Shown: one piece after another, positions 1 through 9,263 of the stretch
Position numbering within the stretch: the first letter of the stretch is position 1
Layout of the letters: every line of letters begins with the position of its first letter
NCBI GenBank assembly: GCA_964550435.1
Contig: CAZJZI010000040.1
Coordinates: 1 to 24,041, forward strand
Direction: 5' to 3'
Origin: UBA11400 sp964550435
Lineage (GTDB): Bacteria > Bacteroidota > Rhodothermia > Balneolales > HLUCCA01
DNA length: 24,041 bases
Program-made: the position numbers and the translations under genes
The notes under the pieces: generated by a model
The model's database searches: none
What the model saw: only the letters and a program-made list of their open reading frames with translations
What the model was told of the DNA's origin: nothing

Positions 1-24
1 AGTAGGCAGTAGGCAGTAGGCAGT
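1..24. repeat. Heptamer tandem array (AGTAGGC)
   Basis: Three perfect copies of AGTAGGC plus a further AGT run from the first base of the window, so the array is probably cut by the window edge. It is intergenic, about 90 bp past the end of fcl. Its unit differs by one base from the AGTAGGG array at 16621. Function unknown. Confidence 0.9.
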
Positions 25-39
25 TAACGTAAAGAGAGG

Positions 40-74
40 AGTGACGACCGACGAGCGAAATTTCCCTCGTCACT
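40..74. repeat. Inverted repeat downstream of fcl
   Basis: AGTGACGA (40-47) is a perfect inverted match to TCGTCACT (67-74). An alternative inner pairing exists between GACGAG (50-55) and CTCGTC (66-71). Read on the minus strand it lies just after the fcl stop codon and could be a transcript-end structure, but no clear U-tract follows it, so I do not call it a terminator. Confidence 0.45.
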
Positions 75-83
75 AATCAAAAG

Positions 84-111
84 TCTGTGTACTGTGCACT
101 GCGCACTGTGA
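84..111. repeat. Degenerate heptamer array abutting fcl
   Basis: Four successive 7-mers, TCTGTGT, ACTGTGC, ACTGCGC and ACTGTGA, share the pattern xCTGyGx in strict 7-bp phase. The array ends one base before the fcl stop codon (113-115). It has a different unit from the array at 1-24 but the same period. Confidence 0.6.
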
Positions 112-112
112 A

Positions 113-1051
113 TTAATCCCAACTAATCTTCCCAGCCTTAATCTCATCCACCACACTCTTTATCCCCTCCTCCAATGATATCTTCGCTTTCCAGCCCAGT
201 GAGTGCAGACGACCGACGTCCATGAGCTTGCGGGGAGTGCCGTCGGGTTTGGTGGCGTCGAAGCGGAGTTCTCCACCGAATCCTACAATCCTGGCGACCA
301 TCTCGGCAAGTTCTTTGATGCTGATGTCCTCGCCGGTGCCGACGTTCAGGAAGTCGCGTCCGTCGTAGGTTTTCATCAGGTACAGACAGGCTTGTGCAAG
401 ATCATCGACGTGCAAAAATTCGCGTTTCGGAGATCCGGTGCCCCAGATTTCAACGTGGTCACGACTTTCCTGGGCAGCGGTGTAGAACTTGCGGATCAGC
501 GCGGGAAGCACGTGGGAGTTTTTAAGGTCGAAGTTGTCGTTCGGACCATATAGATTGGTGGGCATGACCGATATGAAATTGCATCCGTACTGATCCCGAT
601 AGGCTTCACACATCTTGATGCCCGCAATTTTTGCAATGGCATAGGGCTCGTTGGTGGGCTCGAGGAGTCCGGTGAGCAGATATTCTTCTTTGAGCGGCTG
701 CGGAGCCAACTTCGGATAAATGCAACTGGATCCCAGGAACATGAGCTTTTTGACCTTGAACTGGCGGGCTGCTTCAATGACGTTCAACTGAATGGCCAGG
801 TTGTCGTGCAAGAACTCACCGCGATAGGTATTGTTGGCCAGTATTCCTCCGACTTTGGCGGCGGCGAGAAACACATAGTCCGGACGCTCCGCCTTGAAGA
901 AGTCCATCACGGCCTTCTGATCTCTTAGGTCAAGTTCTTTGGAAGATCGTGTTAGCAAATTGGTGTATCCATCGGCTTTCAAGGCTCGAACAATGGCTGA
1001 TCCAACCATGCCATTGCTTCCTGCGACGTAAATCTGGTCTGTTTTGATCAT
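113..1051 (-). CDS. fcl: GDP-L-fucose synthase
   Basis: Two-step epimerase and NADPH-dependent reductase that turns GDP-4-keto-6-deoxymannose into GDP-L-fucose in the cytoplasm. It is an extended short-chain dehydrogenase with an N-terminal Rossmann glycine motif (GSNGMVG, residues 11-17; many relatives have GHRGMVG). The catalytic set is visible: SSC at 108-110, Tyr137 and Lys141 in the YxxxK motif, and His180, matching Ser107, Cys109, Tyr136, Lys140 and His179 of the E. coli enzyme. The 312-residue length is normal for the family. An AGAGAG stretch stands before the ATG. It follows gmd after 24 bp on the same strand, so the two are presumably co-transcribed. Alternative identities are unlikely given the conserved pairing with gmd. 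Confidence 0.96.
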   Translation of the reverse strand: MIKTDQIYVAGSNGMVGSAIVRALKADGYTNLLTRSSKELDLRDQKAVMDFFKAERPDYVFLAAAKVGGILANNTYRGEFLHDNLAIQLNVIEAARQFKVKKLMFLGSSCIYPKLAPQPLKEEYLLTGLLEPTNEPYAIAKIAGIKMCEAYRDQYGCNFISVMPTNLYGPNDNFDLKNSHVLPALIRKFYTAAQESRDHVEIWGTGSPKREFLHVDDLAQACLYLMKTYDGRDFLNVGTGEDISIKELAEMVARIVGFGGELRFDATKPDGTPRKLMDVGRLHSLGWKAKISLEEGIKSVVDEIKAGKISWD

Positions 1052-1075
1052 GTTCTCTCTGTGATGTGTCCGAAA

Positions 1076-2161
1076 TTAGATACTGTTTTGTTGAGCGATT
1101 TTACGCATGAGTTTGATATCGCTTTCAACCATCTCTTTTACCATTTCGCGGAGGGTATACTTTGGTTTCCATCCCAATAATTTCTCCGCTTTGGTGGCAT
1201 CACCGATCAACAAATCAACTTCGGTCGGACGGAAATACTCTGGATCGATCGCGATCACGGTTTGTCCGACTTTTACCTGATAATCGTTCGTATTTACGGC
1301 GGTAACGATACCTTTTTCTTCGACACCAAATCCGCTAAACTCAACCGTAATGCCAGCTTCTTCGAAGGCCATCCGTATGAAATCACGCACTTTGGTGGTG
1401 ATCCCGGTCGCGACCACGAAGTCTTCGGGTTTTTCCTGTTGCAGCATAAGCCACATTGCTTCGACGTAGTCTTTGGCATGTCCCCAGTCACGGCTGGCAT
1501 CCAGGTTCCCGACATAAATGCAGGTACTGAGTCCATTCACGATGGATCCGACGCCACGAGTGATTTTGCGGGTCAAAAAGGTCTCGCCACGCACCGGTGA
1601 CTCGTGATTGAACAGAATTCCGTTCACGGCGAACATGTTGTATGCTTCACGGTAGTTGACCACGATCCAGTAACCATACAATTTGGCAACACCATACGGA
1701 GAACGTGGATAAAACGGGGTTTTCTCAGTTTGCGGGACTTCCTGAACGAGTCCGTACAGCTCGGATGTAGAGGCCTGATAAACTTTGGTCTTGTGGGTCA
1801 TTCCCAGTAATCGCACCGCTTCAAGCACACGCAGAGTTCCGAGTCCGTCGACATTTGCCGTGTACTCGGGCATATCGAAACTCACCTTCACGTGCGACAT
1901 CGCTCCGAGATTATAAATCTCGTCCGGCTGGATTTCCTGGATCAAACGTATCAGATTTGTTGCGTCGGTCAGGTCACCATAATGCAAATGAAACTTGGTC
2001 TTTGAGAAATGTGGATCCTCATACAGGTGATCGATGCGCTCGGTGTTCAACAGTGATGAACGGCGTTTCAGACCGTGGACTTCATATCCCTTGTTCAGTA
2101 AAAACTCGGCCAAATAGGCACCATCTTGACCCGTAATGCCGATAACTAATGCTTTTTTCAT
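1076..2161 (-). CDS. gmd: GDP-mannose 4,6-dehydratase
   Basis: Cytoplasmic NADP-dependent dehydratase that converts GDP-D-mannose to GDP-4-keto-6-deoxy-D-mannose, the first committed step toward GDP-L-fucose. The sequence opens with the family signature GITGQDGAYLAE (8-19) and carries the dinucleotide-binding segment NLGAMSHVKVSF (84-95). The active site is STSE (131-134) with Tyr156 and Lys160 in YxxxK. At 361 residues it is full length. It is the first gene of a gmd-fcl operon and is transcribed divergently from the flippase across a 193-bp gap. No Shine-Dalgarno sequence is visible before the ATG, as with most genes here. Confidence 0.97.
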   Translation of the reverse strand: MKKALVIGITGQDGAYLAEFLLNKGYEVHGLKRRSSLLNTERIDHLYEDPHFSKTKFHLHYGDLTDATNLIRLIQEIQPDEIYNLGAMSHVKVSFDMPEYTANVDGLGTLRVLEAVRLLGMTHKTKVYQASTSELYGLVQEVPQTEKTPFYPRSPYGVAKLYGYWIVVNYREAYNMFAVNGILFNHESPVRGETFLTRKITRGVGSIVNGLSTCIYVGNLDASRDWGHAKDYVEAMWLMLQQEKPEDFVVATGITTKVRDFIRMAFEEAGITVEFSGFGVEEKGIVTAVNTNDYQVKVGQTVIAIDPEYFRPTEVDLLIGDATKAEKLLGWKPKYTLREMVKEMVESDIKLMRKIAQQNSI

Positions 2162-2266
2162 GAAATTTGCTTGAATAAGTACTTTCGATCCGATTTAATC
2201 AGTCGATACAATGTGTTAACCCTCAAAATTATCCAAATATTGGCACAATTGCCCACTCAAAATGCA

Positions 2267-2274
2267 TATATTTC
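2267..2274 (+). promoter_or_regulatory. Candidate -7 box for the wzx-GT operon
   Basis: TATATTTC lies 80 bp before the flippase start, close to the Bacteroidota -7 consensus TAnnTTTG. TTG triplets upstream (2240-2242 and 2249-2251) are 24 and 15 bp away rather than the expected ~19, so the -33 element is uncertain. The exact 8-mer recurs before other genes in this window. The rest of the 2162-2354 gap shows no gene. Confidence 0.35.
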
Positions 2275-2354
2275 ACCGTCACGCATCATGCGAAGCAGCT
2301 TTAGCACATGTATGTACTTTTTTTGTTTAAATATGGGTTCATTCAAACCGTTGG

Positions 2355-3878
2355 ATGGTTGATAGCATGAACGAAAACCCATATAGCTCCAGACATATAG
2401 CGGTTTATACCACGTTCAATATCCTGGGCAAGGCCATACCTATGGTCGCTGCTTTGGTGGGGATTCCTATAATCATTGAACATCTTGGTAAGGATCTTTT
2501 CGGAATTCTGGCCATCGTTTGGGTCTTCGTTGGATATACTTCGATTCTTGATATGGGTCTGCCGCGCGGAATCATAAAGGTGCTTTCCGACAATTCCGAT
2601 GCTTCACCAGACAAAAAACGCATCATTATCGGTACCGCATTGACTATGATGATCGCTCTGGGAGTTGTGGGAGGAATACTCATCAGTATACTCAGCACTC
2701 CGCTAGTTACAGAGTGGCTTAAAATCGATCCTCAGAATCATGATGATGCCATTAAGTCGCTGATCGTTATTGGTTGCGCGTATCCGGTGCTTGTCACACT
2801 TTCCGGTGTCCGGGCAATTCTGGAGTTTCATCAACGCTTCAAGGTGATCAATATCTACAGTATTGTCTACGGATTGCTAAACTACATCCTTCCGGCTGCG
2901 GTTGTCATGATTTCACCTTCACTCATCCTGGTTGTAATCACCACGGTCTTTGTACGATTTTTAAATGCCGTTCAGCTATATCTGGAAGTTCGAAAGGTGT
3001 ATGACAAGAAATGGATTCCATTTAAAATTGATCGCTCCCAAGTCGGTCCACTGTTCAATTTCAGCAAGTGGATTGTTACAGGTGTCATTTTGTCCACCTT
3101 GATTGGTGTCGCGGACCGTTTCATCATTGGAGCACTACTCGGGATGGTAGACATTACCTATTTCTCGACCCCACTGGAAGTCCTGATGAAAATGGATATC
3201 ATTCCGATGGCTGTTGTGGCAGTTTTATTTCCAGCATTTACCCTGGCCACTGCCAACAAGTCAGAAGCTGTTGGAATTGTGTACAATACGGCCCTCAAAC
3301 TTCTTGCCTTCGGATTCGCAGTGGGATGCTTTTTCCTGAGTCTGGCAGCTGAAATGTTTCTGACTCTATGGTTGGGTGCTGACTTTGCTCTTGTTGCAAC
3401 TCCTGTGTTCAGACTCCTGGTGCTTTCAGTATTCGTAATTGCACTCTGCTACGTGGTTCAGACTTTGGTGCAGGGTGTCGGTCGACCCGAGTTGGGAGTG
3501 CTGGCTTATTTAAGCCTGCTTATTGTCGGTATACCACTTACATACTGGCTAATTTCGTTGTATGGTATCGAAGGTGCTGCTCTTGCGCGCATCATCAGGG
3601 CTGTTTTTGAGTTGATAGTGATGTTTATTCTCATCGCTTTCATTGTCAAAATCAAACTCTATGGAACAACCCTATTTATTATTTCATCCGGCGCGACAGC
3701 TTTATTGATATCTGTCTATTTGCCTGTAACACTCATCACAGTGTCGATATCCATTGTTACTGCACTTCTACTTACCATACTATTCTGGACCAAAGGACTC
3801 AGTGATCTCGAGCGCCAGGCAATATTTAAGGTACTTCCAACAGAACTCCAAGATCGTTTATCCCGCTATCTTTTTTAG
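2355..3878 (+). CDS. Wzx-type polysaccharide flippase (MOP superfamily)
   Basis: Integral inner-membrane protein of 507 residues, made almost entirely of hydrophobic helices (roughly 12 to 14) joined by short charged loops. This fits the polysaccharide transporter branch of the MOP/MATE superfamily, which flips undecaprenyl-linked sugar repeat units across the inner membrane. The N-terminal segment (NILGKAIPMVAALVGIPIII, residues ~23-42) and the RGIIKVLSDNSD loop are typical. It is followed after 36 bp by a glycosyltransferase and faces polymerase and export genes, which supports a Wzx/Wzy-type pathway. An in-frame ATG at 2367 is an alternative start. Neither start has a strong ribosome-binding site. 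Substrate cannot be read from the sequence. Confidence 0.88.
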   Translation: MVDSMNENPYSSRHIAVYTTFNILGKAIPMVAALVGIPIIIEHLGKDLFGILAIVWVFVGYTSILDMGLPRGIIKVLSDNSDASPDKKRIIIGTALTMMIALGVVGGILISILSTPLVTEWLKIDPQNHDDAIKSLIVIGCAYPVLVTLSGVRAILEFHQRFKVINIYSIVYGLLNYILPAAVVMISPSLILVVITTVFVRFLNAVQLYLEVRKVYDKKWIPFKIDRSQVGPLFNFSKWIVTGVILSTLIGVADRFIIGALLGMVDITYFSTPLEVLMKMDIIPMAVVAVLFPAFTLATANKSEAVGIVYNTALKLLAFGFAVGCFFLSLAAEMFLTLWLGADFALVATPVFRLLVLSVFVIALCYVVQTLVQGVGRPELGVLAYLSLLIVGIPLTYWLISLYGIEGAALARIIRAVFELIVMFILIAFIVKIKLYGTTLFIISSGATALLISVYLPVTLITVSISIVTALLLTILFWTKGLSDLERQAIFKVLPTELQDRLSRYLF

Positions 3879-3914
3879 TCGCCAAATGATGGAATATCCC
3901 GTACCTTTTGTGCC

Positions 3915-4832
3915 ATGATTGATGTATCCATCATAATTGTGAACTATAACAAGGGCGTGATGCTCCGCGAGTGCGTTGAATCCGTTCAACGATTCACTCC
4001 GGAATCTATCGCTTTGGAGTTCATCGTGGTCGACAATTCAGACAAACTGGATGTCCGAGAGTATCTGAACGGCCTGAAGGATGTCGTTCTCATTCAGAAT
4101 CAGACCAACAGGGGATTCGCTGCAGCAAACAACCAGGGACTTGAGATTGCCCGTGGGAAATACATCCTGTACCTGAACAACGATACGCTTTTCCTGGAGG
4201 ACACCCTTTCTGAAATGATACGCTTCTACGAGGAAGTCGGTGGAAACGCAATAATTGGCTCTAAGCTACTCAACAAAGATCTCAGTCATCAACACTCTGT
4301 ATTTGACTTCGATTCACTTAGTAATCGATTCGGTGAGTATTTTTTTGTGTATCATGTGGCGAAACGGTCTAAAGCATTTAACAAATTTCATCTGAATCAC
4401 ACGCATCCAGATACCACGATGCAGGTTGACGTTGTAAAGGGAGCATTTCTGTTCTCGGGCCGTGATGAAATGCTACGGTTAGGCGGATTCGATGAGACGT
4501 TCTTCTTTTACAATGAAGAAAACGATTTGTGCTGGCGGTTGAAACAGTCCGGCGGACACGTCTGGTATCATCCAAAGACTGCTATTATCCATTTGGGAGG
4601 CAGCACAACAGAAGACATGCCTTATTTCTCAGTCAAAAACCTCGCAAAAACCAATCTGACGTACTTCCAGAAACATAATCCACCGTTAAAACGATGGATG
4701 TATTACCTCATTCATTACACGGGTTATGCAGTACGGGTACCAGTTTTTGCCATTCAGGGAGTGCTTACCGCAGATAGGGGATATCTGACAAAATCCTGGA
4801 ATTATTTCCGGAGCCTGTTTCAGCTACCTTAG
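3915..4832 (+). CDS. Family 2 glycosyltransferase
   Basis: Transfers an activated sugar to a growing lipid-linked glycan at the cytoplasmic membrane face. GT-A fold hallmarks are present: VSIIIVNYN (4-12), VVDNSD (38-43), NRGFAAANNQG (65-75), the metal-binding NND (88-90, the DxD equivalent) and GGFDETFFFYNEENDLCWR (190-208) with its catalytic acidic cluster. It resembles the rhamnosyltransferase-like group of GT2, but donor and acceptor are not predictable. The 305-residue length is typical. The ATG directly follows TACCTTTTGTGCC, so an own, nearly leaderless transcript is conceivable. Its stop codon overlaps the stop of the convergent ligase gene by four bases. Confidence 0.93.
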   Translation: MIDVSIIIVNYNKGVMLRECVESVQRFTPESIALEFIVVDNSDKLDVREYLNGLKDVVLIQNQTNRGFAAANNQGLEIARGKYILYLNNDTLFLEDTLSEMIRFYEEVGGNAIIGSKLLNKDLSHQHSVFDFDSLSNRFGEYFFVYHVAKRSKAFNKFHLNHTHPDTTMQVDVVKGAFLFSGRDEMLRLGGFDETFFFYNEENDLCWRLKQSGGHVWYHPKTAIIHLGGSTTEDMPYFSVKNLAKTNLTYFQKHNPPLKRWMYYLIHYTGYAVRVPVFAIQGVLTADRGYLTKSWNYFRSLFQLP

Positions 4833-6253
4833 ACGAGTTGTTCGGATGTCAGACGGTCTTTTTCAAACGATTCTTGTCTGACGGTATACCAGGACACCAC
4901 TGATCCAAGCACAATCAACAGCAACATCCCCTCGTAGGAATACACTACTGGGGAGGTCACGTTCATCAAACCAGCAGTAGGTATATATGCCATGATTGTA
5001 ATCATCAGAATTTTGATGGTGACCAGGCGGGTTTTCTTGTAAATCTTGAACGCGTAAATAAAAAGGGTCAGCACATACGCCAGGATGGCGATAAGTCCGA
5101 TGATACCGTTTTTAAACCAGATTGCAAGATATCCGTTGTGGATGTAGGACGTGAATGAACTGGTACGACGGAAAAGCACGTCGTATTTCTGAAACTCGGT
5201 TCCGTATCCCCAACCCAGAATTGGATTCTGAGTAATCATGTTCCAGACGCGCTGAGTCTCATAAATACGGTCAGTTACAGATATATCCTGAAGCCCCTGA
5301 GTGAAGGACTGAAACCGTATTGCCAGCAACTCCAGGATGAAAAGGGTCACATCCAGGTAGATTAAAGCGACAATTGTTGCAATGACTCCAGCTACCCCCA
5401 CATATCCGATCAGTCGTCTACGTTGCGATTTTCCCACATAGAATCCCACGATTCCAATGCCAAGAACACTGGTTACCCACAAGCTACGGGTCAGTGTAAC
5501 TATGATTGCTCCAACCGTAAGTACAAAAAGTATGATGAGCGCTCCTTTGTGCCACACGTTCTTGGCGTATAGTAACGCGGCGGACACAAAAATCACACCG
5601 ATCAACAGGAAGTTTTCATTTCCGGCACCTCGGGCGAAATTGAGTTCCCATTCCTGAACGGCATTCAGTATGGCAGATCGATAGGAGAGATAGGTTCGAA
5701 GGATGACGTACAGAAAAATGAAAAAGAACACGGCAAATAGTCCGATGCGGAAGTGTTTGTCATCTAAATGTGGACGAATTACGAAATAAAACAGGATTCC
5801 AGAGTAAAAATAGAGTACTTCGGTTAGGGGTGCGGCTCCTGTTGAGCTAAATGCGAGTCCGACAAACAATGCCAGAAGAACAGTAATACTAAACAGGATG
5901 TAATACTTATCCAGTGCACTTTCCACCTTGAGTCGAGCACTAAATAAATGTGGGATGAACACAAAAGCAAGTGTTGCAGCCCACATGGCATAGTATCCTA
6001 GCTCACCCAGATCTAACCCACGTGCATTATAGACAACAAATACACTGGCGACAAGCGTGGTCAATACGATGTGGCGTTTGTCCTTAAATACCAGAAATGC
6101 GCCGATGGCAATAATCGGTAGCAGAATAAAAGGGAAAATCAGTCCCGGGATATTGACAATAATGAACGGGAGAAGAATCACCATGAATCCAAACGCGACC
6201 CATTCGGGACGAATTCGTGATATCCAGGATTGTGATTGGATCTCTTCGGTCAT
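4829..6253 (-). CDS. O-antigen ligase/polymerase family membrane protein
   Basis: A 474-residue polytopic inner-membrane protein with roughly 11 to 12 hydrophobic segments. The Wzy/WaaL (PF04932-type) core is visible near residues 345-395: NPILGWGYG, then a periplasmic stretch and IHNGYLAIWFKNGIIGL. A conserved LTRSLWV segment lies further upstream. Such proteins either polymerise undecaprenyl-linked repeat units or ligate glycans to lipid A core; the sequence does not separate the two. Last gene of the Wza-Wzz-ligase set, 37 bp after the Wzz stop. With a flippase, chain-length regulator and exporter beside it, a Wzy polymerase role is the simpler reading. Confidence 0.85.
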   Translation of the reverse strand: MTEEIQSQSWISRIRPEWVAFGFMVILLPFIIVNIPGLIFPFILLPIIAIGAFLVFKDKRHIVLTTLVASVFVVYNARGLDLGELGYYAMWAATLAFVFIPHLFSARLKVESALDKYYILFSITVLLALFVGLAFSSTGAAPLTEVLYFYSGILFYFVIRPHLDDKHFRIGLFAVFFFIFLYVILRTYLSYRSAILNAVQEWELNFARGAGNENFLLIGVIFVSAALLYAKNVWHKGALIILFVLTVGAIIVTLTRSLWVTSVLGIGIVGFYVGKSQRRRLIGYVGVAGVIATIVALIYLDVTLFILELLAIRFQSFTQGLQDISVTDRIYETQRVWNMITQNPILGWGYGTEFQKYDVLFRRTSSFTSYIHNGYLAIWFKNGIIGLIAILAYVLTLFIYAFKIYKKTRLVTIKILMITIMAYIPTAGLMNVTSPVVYSYEGMLLLIVLGSVVSWYTVRQESFEKDRLTSEQLV

Positions 6254-6266
6254 AGTGCTGTTTTTA

Positions 6267-6280
6267 TGGGATAAATCCCA
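6267..6280 (-). other. Small hairpin between wzz and the ligase gene
   Basis: TGGGA-taaa-TCCCA forms a perfect 5-bp stem in the 37-bp gap, 13 bp before the ligase ATG. In the minus-strand transcript it is followed by an A-rich run rather than U, so it is not a terminator. It could affect mRNA processing or translation of the ligase. Confidence 0.35.
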
Positions 6281-6290
6281 GTGATACTAA

Positions 6291-7442
6291 TTAACCTTTG
6301 ACCAGATCTTTGAAATACTCACGGTTTTTCAGGTACATGTACTGAAGCACAAGCACGCTGAAAATCAGAATAAACGCTGATAATAGTGATGCAACTACAA
6401 TCAGTGATCTAAACGGCTTATCCTTGCGCTCAGCGACCTGAGGATAATCTACGATAGTAACTGTAGGCAGCATTTTCTGTTCCTCAAGCAATGCCTGCTC
6501 GTACATCGGGACCACAAACTTAAGTATTTCAGTTTGCAACTCGACCTGTTGGAGCAATTCAAAATATTCCATCCCGATTTCGGGCAGTTGATTCAAATTC
6601 AGATAGAGTGGATTCTCGTTCGCCTTTGTATACGCGTCTTCCAGATTGGCATTTATCACATCCAGTCTTTCCTTAGCCTGGGCATAAGCGGTGCTGTTTT
6701 GACCAACGGTGTTACGAAGCATATCCACCGCAATCTGAGCCTGGATCTGTTCTGCTGTAATTTCACCAATGATAGTGAAGTATGCTTTTAACTGCTCAGG
6801 AAGCTCGTAAACGCCGTATTCACGCTGAAACGCAGCCATACGGCTACGTAGGGAGTCTACATCAGCGAATGCACGGTCATATCGTTGTTGAATAAACTCA
6901 CGGTAAGCACGTGCATCAGAAATATTCAATTCGTTACTGAAATCATTCAGCAGTTCCAGATAGAATTCAACCATGCGTTTTGCTCGGGCTGGATCGGTAT
7001 CCCAGACCTCGATGATGAAATTACCTTCAGCTTGTCCCAAAAAATTAGTGTTATTGTCCAGTTCTCTTTTTGTTTCGGTCATTGGATATGGATGGGTGTC
7101 TTTTTCATAGACATTCACCAAATCGAACTCTTCAATGACACGAAGTTTAACTGACTCGCTGTTCAACAAAACCAGATAACGATCAAATGGACCGGAGCGG
7201 CCGCCACCAATCAGACTGCTCGCAAGTCCGCCAATGCGACCGCCGAGCAGAGACTCAATTCCAAAAGAACGATCCTGAGCGGGGAGCACACTCGCTGTAG
7301 ATTTATAGACGTTGTCCATCATTAAAGTGGCACCGGCGGCAACAACAGCGATGATAATGGGCAGGATAATCAGTGTCTTTATTCGCTTAAAAGTAACGCG
7401 AATGATTTCCCTGAACGTAACGGGTTGATACGAAGTACTCAT
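6291..7442 (-). CDS. Wzz/GumC-type polysaccharide chain-length regulator
   Basis: Polysaccharide co-polymerase that sits in the inner membrane with a large periplasmic helical domain and sets glycan chain length, working with the polymerase and exporter. Two membrane helices frame the protein (about 21-40 and 345-368), and the Wzz-type N-terminal domain includes VYKSTASVLP (45-54). A glycine-rich loop follows (~65-85), then the SESVKLRVIEEFDL region and a long coiled-coil periplasmic part (~165-320). There is no C-terminal tyrosine kinase domain, and no separate kinase gene is in the window. At 383 residues it is slightly longer than classical Wzz. It starts 3 bp after the Wza-type stop, so translation is probably coupled. 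Confidence 0.9.
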   Translation of the reverse strand: MSTSYQPVTFREIIRVTFKRIKTLIILPIIIAVVAAGATLMMDNVYKSTASVLPAQDRSFGIESLLGGRIGGLASSLIGGGRSGPFDRYLVLLNSESVKLRVIEEFDLVNVYEKDTHPYPMTETKRELDNNTNFLGQAEGNFIIEVWDTDPARAKRMVEFYLELLNDFSNELNISDARAYREFIQQRYDRAFADVDSLRSRMAAFQREYGVYELPEQLKAYFTIIGEITAEQIQAQIAVDMLRNTVGQNSTAYAQAKERLDVINANLEDAYTKANENPLYLNLNQLPEIGMEYFELLQQVELQTEILKFVVPMYEQALLEEQKMLPTVTIVDYPQVAERKDKPFRSLIVVASLLSAFILIFSVLVLQYMYLKNREYFKDLVKG

Positions 7443-7445
7443 GAT

Positions 7446-9263
7446 TTATTGGTTACTTAATGCGATGTACGTGAGAACCACACTGACCAACGTGGTTACT
7501 GTAGAAAAAGCAATTTGATATCTTGTCAAACGTTGTTGGCTTTTTTGCAATTCGTACGAACGATCTGCTGTATTTTTCTGTAATTCGAAGGTTCGATTCG
7601 CCAAAAATTCGTCAGTAGGGATTCGGTCAACGAAAACGATATCACCACTTTCGACTTGAGTTTCACCCGGTTTTCTCCACTCACGTGACCCGGCTTTGAT
7701 GATAAAGGTTCTGTCTTGTTCAGCAGAAATCGAGTAACCACCTGCAATTTGAATATACTCCTGTACACCCATACCCTCGGTATATGGATAATAACCGGTC
7801 TTATTCACCTGGCCCATTACCAAGACCGTTTTTTCATCGTTCGGAATATGAATTCTATCACCATTCTTCAGTATAATTTGCTTCGCTCTTACTTCATCTC
7901 GCAAATCAACAAAAATGAATCTGGTACTCAGTGCACGTTCCAACCTCAGGTAGTCAAATCCATCCTGAAACAGATCGCTGGTTCTTTCCATCATTTGCTG
8001 TTCCGACCATCCAAAAGAGTAGAAGAAATCATTTGTCATCGTCCTTTCGATGAAAACTGCAGCTGGAAGCGATCGATTTGTTAGTCCACCTGTTGCATTG
8101 ACAACATCAAGTATTGAGGTTTTGTGCTCCACTATAGGATAGCTACCTGGAGTTGCTACCTCGCCAGATATCCAAACCGATTGATTATCTTTGCTCCTTT
8201 CGGATCTTGGGATGATAATCCGATCATTTGGGTGGAGGACAAAGGAATCGTTCGCAGTTGCGGAGCCCTCGACACGTATACGTTCTATGGTATCGCCCAT
8301 CATTCTGGCAACAAAAAAATGTGAAGAGTCTGCTTCGATGTCGTATCCACCGGCAACGTTTAGTAGATATGCTACGGTGTCGTCGTTTCTGAAATCGGAT
8401 GCGAATCCTGATTTGACCGCTCCTGACATAGAAATTTTCGGTGAAAGTCTGTCAGATCTACGAATCATGACTATATCACCATCCCGTAAATATGGATTTG
8501 ACTCGATTACGCCACCATTGAGATAAGCAAGTAAATCTGCATTGAATTCAGATCCGTCACGGTGCTTGATTACCATGTTACGAAGGTTGAATTGGCTTAA
8601 ATCGAAAGGTTGTCCGTCTTCAGGGAAGGGCTGGCCTATAGGTCGGCTGCTGATGGAATAACTACGTCGTTGTAAAACGGGTTCGTCAGAATCCTCTTCC
8701 TGAGTTAGTGTGAACCCTACGAGCAAATTTATAATAGCATGATCTAATCTCGAGTGAGCAGGAAATGTGTATCGACCTGGAGATGATAGATCTCCAACCA
8801 CGTGGATGTTAACTGGTTTGGGCATCTCAAGCGTTACCAGCACTTTGTCGGAACGTATTCGTTCTGAGATAGCTTGCTTTACTCTCTCTTTGGCTTCTGC
8901 AAGCGTTATATCACCAACATGTACGTTTCCAATGGTTGGGATAATCAGGTAACCCTCAGCATTCACAACCATTCCACGCCATGTCATTGGGATGGTTCCG
9001 TGAACTTCAACAGATATAATATCTTGTGCACCAATGATATATTGGTTTTCATCAACGAATCCTTCGAAAGGTGAACTCTCTGTAGCAATACGAATACCTA
9101 CTTCATCAACATAGTAGAGTCCATCACCACCTGGTGACATTGTATTCGAACTGGACGAACTAGAGCCAGAACGTTGTGATGAGCTCGATTGAGCATACGC
9201 CAGTTGGCTTACGAGTACAAATACGGTGAGTATTGTTAATCTGAAAAAAGATCTGAATCTCAT
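7446..9263 (-). CDS. SLBB-domain polysaccharide export protein (Wza-like)
   Basis: Periplasmic/outer-membrane exporter of the Wza family. I chose the ATG at 9263 because it gives a clean signal peptide (MRFRSFFRLT..., cleavage after AYA, residue 24); an upstream ATG at 9305 would place 14 polar residues ahead of it. A serine-rich linker (26-39) follows, then a polysaccharide-export domain (~73-155) and four SLBB-like units beginning near VNIHVVGDL, PKISMSGAV, SVWISGEV and TVLVMGQV. There is no lipobox cysteine, unlike E. coli Wza. The C-terminus has an 11-residue repeat (RTFELQK, RSYELQK) followed by a final hydrophobic helix of about 20 residues, possibly the membrane-crossing part. It heads the export gene set. 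Confidence 0.9.
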   Translation of the reverse strand: MRFRSFFRLTILTVFVLVSQLAYAQSSSSQRSGSSSSSSNTMSPGGDGLYYVDEVGIRIATESSPFEGFVDENQYIIGAQDIISVEVHGTIPMTWRGMVVNAEGYLIIPTIGNVHVGDITLAEAKERVKQAISERIRSDKVLVTLEMPKPVNIHVVGDLSSPGRYTFPAHSRLDHAIINLLVGFTLTQEEDSDEPVLQRRSYSISSRPIGQPFPEDGQPFDLSQFNLRNMVIKHRDGSEFNADLLAYLNGGVIESNPYLRDGDIVMIRRSDRLSPKISMSGAVKSGFASDFRNDDTVAYLLNVAGGYDIEADSSHFFVARMMGDTIERIRVEGSATANDSFVLHPNDRIIIPRSERSKDNQSVWISGEVATPGSYPIVEHKTSILDVVNATGGLTNRSLPAAVFIERTMTNDFFYSFGWSEQQMMERTSDLFQDGFDYLRLERALSTRFIFVDLRDEVRAKQIILKNGDRIHIPNDEKTVLVMGQVNKTGYYPYTEGMGVQEYIQIAGGYSISAEQDRTFIIKAGSREWRKPGETQVESGDIVFVDRIPTDEFLANRTFELQKNTADRSYELQKSQQRLTRYQIAFSTVTTLVSVVLTYIALSNQ

